Assembly: GCF_001544455.2 (NCBI RefSeq)
Contig: NZ_FCOC02000010.1
Location: forward strand, 1-64,000
Reading direction: 5' to 3'
Source of the DNA: Caballeronia sordidicola
GTDB taxonomy: Bacteria > Pseudomonadota > Gammaproteobacteria > Burkholderiales > Burkholderiaceae
DNA: 64,000 bases
The notes below the pieces were generated by a model. That model ran no database searches, had not been told where the DNA came from, and saw only the letters and a program-made list of their open reading frames with translations. Positions 62,264 through 64,000 of the stretch are shown here, in pieces. A program made the position numbers and the translations under genes. Position 1 is the first letter of the stretch; each line of letters begins with the position of its first letter.

Positions 62264-64000
62264 ATGACCTTAAAAAGCCGACGTGACTTCCTCAGGGCTG
62301 CCGTACAGGCAGCCGGTTCCGCCACAGCAATGGGCGTCGTGCCCGCAGGCATACGCAACGCACTCGCCATTCCCGCAAACAATGTCCACGGCAGCATCCA
62401 GGACGTCGAGCACATCGTCGTGCTGATGCAGGAAAATCGCTCGTTCGATCATTACTTCGGCACGCTGCAAGGCGTGCGCGGTTTCGGTGATACGCGTGCC
62501 GTGAAGTTGCCCAATGGCAAGCCTGTCTTCAATCAACCACTGGCCGCGGGTCTTGGCGAAGTGCTGCCGTTCCGTCCCAGCGCGCCGGATCTCGGCAACC
62601 AGTTCATCCAGGACTTGCCCCATGACTGGACCTCGGGCAAGGGCGCTTATCACGATGGCCGCTACGACCAGTGGGTGCCGTACAAAGGCACGACCACCAT
62701 GGCGTATCTGACGCGTGAAGACATTCCGTTTCACTATCAGCTAGCCGATGCTTTCACGATCTGCGACGCGTACCATTGCTCGATCAACTCATCGACAGAC
62801 CCGAACCGGTATTACATGTGGACCGGCTGGATTGGCAACGACGGCAACGGCGGCGGACCCGTGGTCGACAACGCAGAGCTTGGCTACGGCTGGTCTTCCT
62901 ATCCGGAAGTGCTGGAGAAAGCGAACATCTCCTGGAAGATCTATCAGGATGCAGGCACGGGACTCGATGCAAATGGCTCGTGGGGCTGGACCAACGATCC
63001 GTACATTGGCAACTATGGCGACAACGCGCTGCTTTACCTGAACCAGTATCGCAACGCGCAGCCAGGCAGCGCCCTGTATCAGAAGGCACGCACCGGCACG
63101 AACGCGCAAGCCGGCGACGGTTATTTCGACATCCTCAAGCGCGACGTGCAGAACAACGCGTTGCCGCAAGTCTCGTGGATCGTGGCGCCTGAAGCGTTTT
63201 CGGAACATCCGAACTGGCCGGCAAACTACGGCGCGTGGTATGTCGATCAGGTACTGCAGATCCTTACGTCGAATCCGGAGGTTTGGAGCAAGACGGTGTT
63301 GCTCATCAACTATGACGAGAACGATGGCTTCTTCGATCACGTCGTGCCGCCGTTCCCGCCAACATCTGCCGCTAATGGCAAGTCCACGGTCAGTATCGTC
63401 AACGAAATCTTCCCGGGTAGTTCGACATATCAGAGCGGCGCGTATGGGCTCGGAACCCGGGTGCCGATGCTCGTGGTCTCGCCCTGGTCGAAAGGCGGTT
63501 TCGTGTGTTCGGAAGTTTTCGATCACACCTCGGTGATTCAGTTCATCGAAAAGCGTTTTGGCTCGCGCCCGAACGTACTCGAATCGAATATCACGCCGTG
63601 GCGCCGGGCAATCTGCGGCGACCTGACGTCGGCGTTCAATTTCAAGAACCCGAACGCAGCCGTTCCGTCGCTCCCTGATACCAGTTCTTACGCTCCTGTT
63701 CAGAAGGTTCGTCATCCCGACTATGTTCCGGTTCCGCCCGCCGTTCAGGCCGTGCCGAAACAGGAACCCGGCGTGCGGCAAGCACGTGCGCTGCCCTATG
63801 AACTGTTCGTTCATGCGCACGCAGGCACCACGAATGGCGTCACGTTCGATTTCATCAATACCGGTAGCGTTGGTGCGACGTTTCTGGTCTTTACCGCCAA
63901 CAGCGCGGTCGCTCCAAGTTGCTATACGGTCGAAGCTGGAAAGCGGCTGCGCGACGATTTGCCGTTGGGACTTTCAAATGCCTACGATTATGTGATTCAC
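62264..64000 (+). CDS. Tat-exported phospholipase C (phosphoesterase family), 3' end missing
   Basis: At least 579 codons, still open at the right edge. ATG 62264. Tat signal SRRDFLRAAVQAAGSA, then the PLC/AcpA phosphoesterase domain: IVVLMQENRSFDHYFGTLQGVRGFGD, INSSTDPNRYYMWTGW, INYDENDGFFDHVVPP and GLGTRVPMLVVSPWSKGGFV. Near 530 a C-terminal beta domain begins (YELFVHAHAGTTNGVTFDF), as in phosphocholine-type PLC. It hydrolyses phospholipids or phosphomonoesters outside the cell. Not the same as the alpha-toxin fold. Confidence 0.92.
   Translation, partial: MTLKSRRDFLRAAVQAAGSATAMGVVPAGIRNALAIPANNVHGSIQDVEHIVVLMQENRSFDHYFGTLQGVRGFGDTRAVKLPNGKPVFNQPLAAGLGEVLPFRPSAPDLGNQFIQDLPHDWTSGKGAYHDGRYDQWVPYKGTTTMAYLTREDIPFHYQLADAFTICDAYHCSINSSTDPNRYYMWTGWIGNDGNGGGPVVDNAELGYGWSSYPEVLEKANISWKIYQDAGTGLDANGSWGWTNDPYIGNYGDNALLYLNQYRNAQPGSALYQKARTGTNAQAGDGYFDILKRDVQNNALPQVSWIVAPEAFSEHPNWPANYGAWYVDQVLQILTSNPEVWSKTVLLINYDENDGFFDHVVPPFPPTSAANGKSTVSIVNEIFPGSSTYQSGAYGLGTRVPMLVVSPWSKGGFVCSEVFDHTSVIQFIEKRFGSRPNVLESNITPWRRAICGDLTSAFNFKNPNAAVPSLPDTSSYAPVQKVRHPDYVPVPPAVQAVPKQEPGVRQARALPYELFVHAHAGTTNGVTFDFINTGSVGATFLVFTANSAVAPSCYTVEAGKRLRDDLPLGLSNAYDYVIH

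Overview
The window looks like chromosomal DNA of a beta-proteobacterium of the Burkholderiaceae, most likely Paraburkholderia or Caballeronia. The reasons are high GC, many 4-base ATGA start/stop overlaps, three small DUF4148 exported proteins, DUF1488 and Pr6Pr proteins, a kynU-kynA pair, a NorR/Hmp nitric-oxide module and an intergenic repeat typical of that group. This assignment rests on gene content and protein recognition, not on a search. I saw no tRNA, rRNA, CRISPR, phage or insertion sequence. The first and last genes (YceI family, phospholipase C) are cut by the window edges.

1-9 kb, respiration and nitric oxide: a six-gene minus-strand operon encodes a ba3-type (B-type) haem-copper oxidase (subunits I, II and a tiny IIa) plus three multihaem cytochromes c carrying seven c-type haems. 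An FNR/Anr-like box lies upstream. Next to it are norR and the divergent hmp, with a plausible sigma-54 promoter. 9-16 kb, periplasmic redox: a DUF4148 protein; a beta-propeller/DUF305 operon; divergent to it, a [2Fe-2S]/molybdopterin/trihaem-cytochrome hydroxylase operon; and an exported MsrA, convergent across a bidirectional terminator.

16-35 kb, mixed metabolism: an M20 peptidase divergent from kynU-kynA (no formamidase here); two lipoproteins (methyltransferase-like and metallo-beta-lactamase-fold); a DHA2 efflux pump; an aspartoacylase-like enzyme with an orphan amino-acid binding protein; LysR and MarR regulators; an aldo/keto reductase and an SDR; a glycosyltransferase-like gene behind an AT-rich gap; and a stand-alone DUF2090 aldolase-like gene.

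34-48 kb, a possible complete envelope-spanning import system: exbB-exbD-tonB-oppA-like-tonB-yejA-yejB-yejE-yejF on the minus strand, and a 903-residue TonB-dependent receptor diverging across a 1-kb AT-rich regulatory gap full of palindromes. It would take a peptide-like ligand through both membranes. This is the best candidate for an undescribed system.

48-64 kb, envelope and signalling: a zinc-ribbon/membrane/Pro-Ala-rich protein convergent with an unrecognised lipoprotein; two tandem DUF4148 genes; a divergent pair of DJ-1-fold proteins (isonitrile-hydratase-like enzyme and GlxA-type AraC regulator); an MFS pump; a GAF-GAF-GGDEF-EAL c-di-GMP protein; an exported aldo/keto reductase; a catalase-like protein; a small lipoprotein and a Tat-exported phospholipase C. 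A conserved non-coding element of about 33 bp occurs upstream of both exbB and the catalase-like gene.
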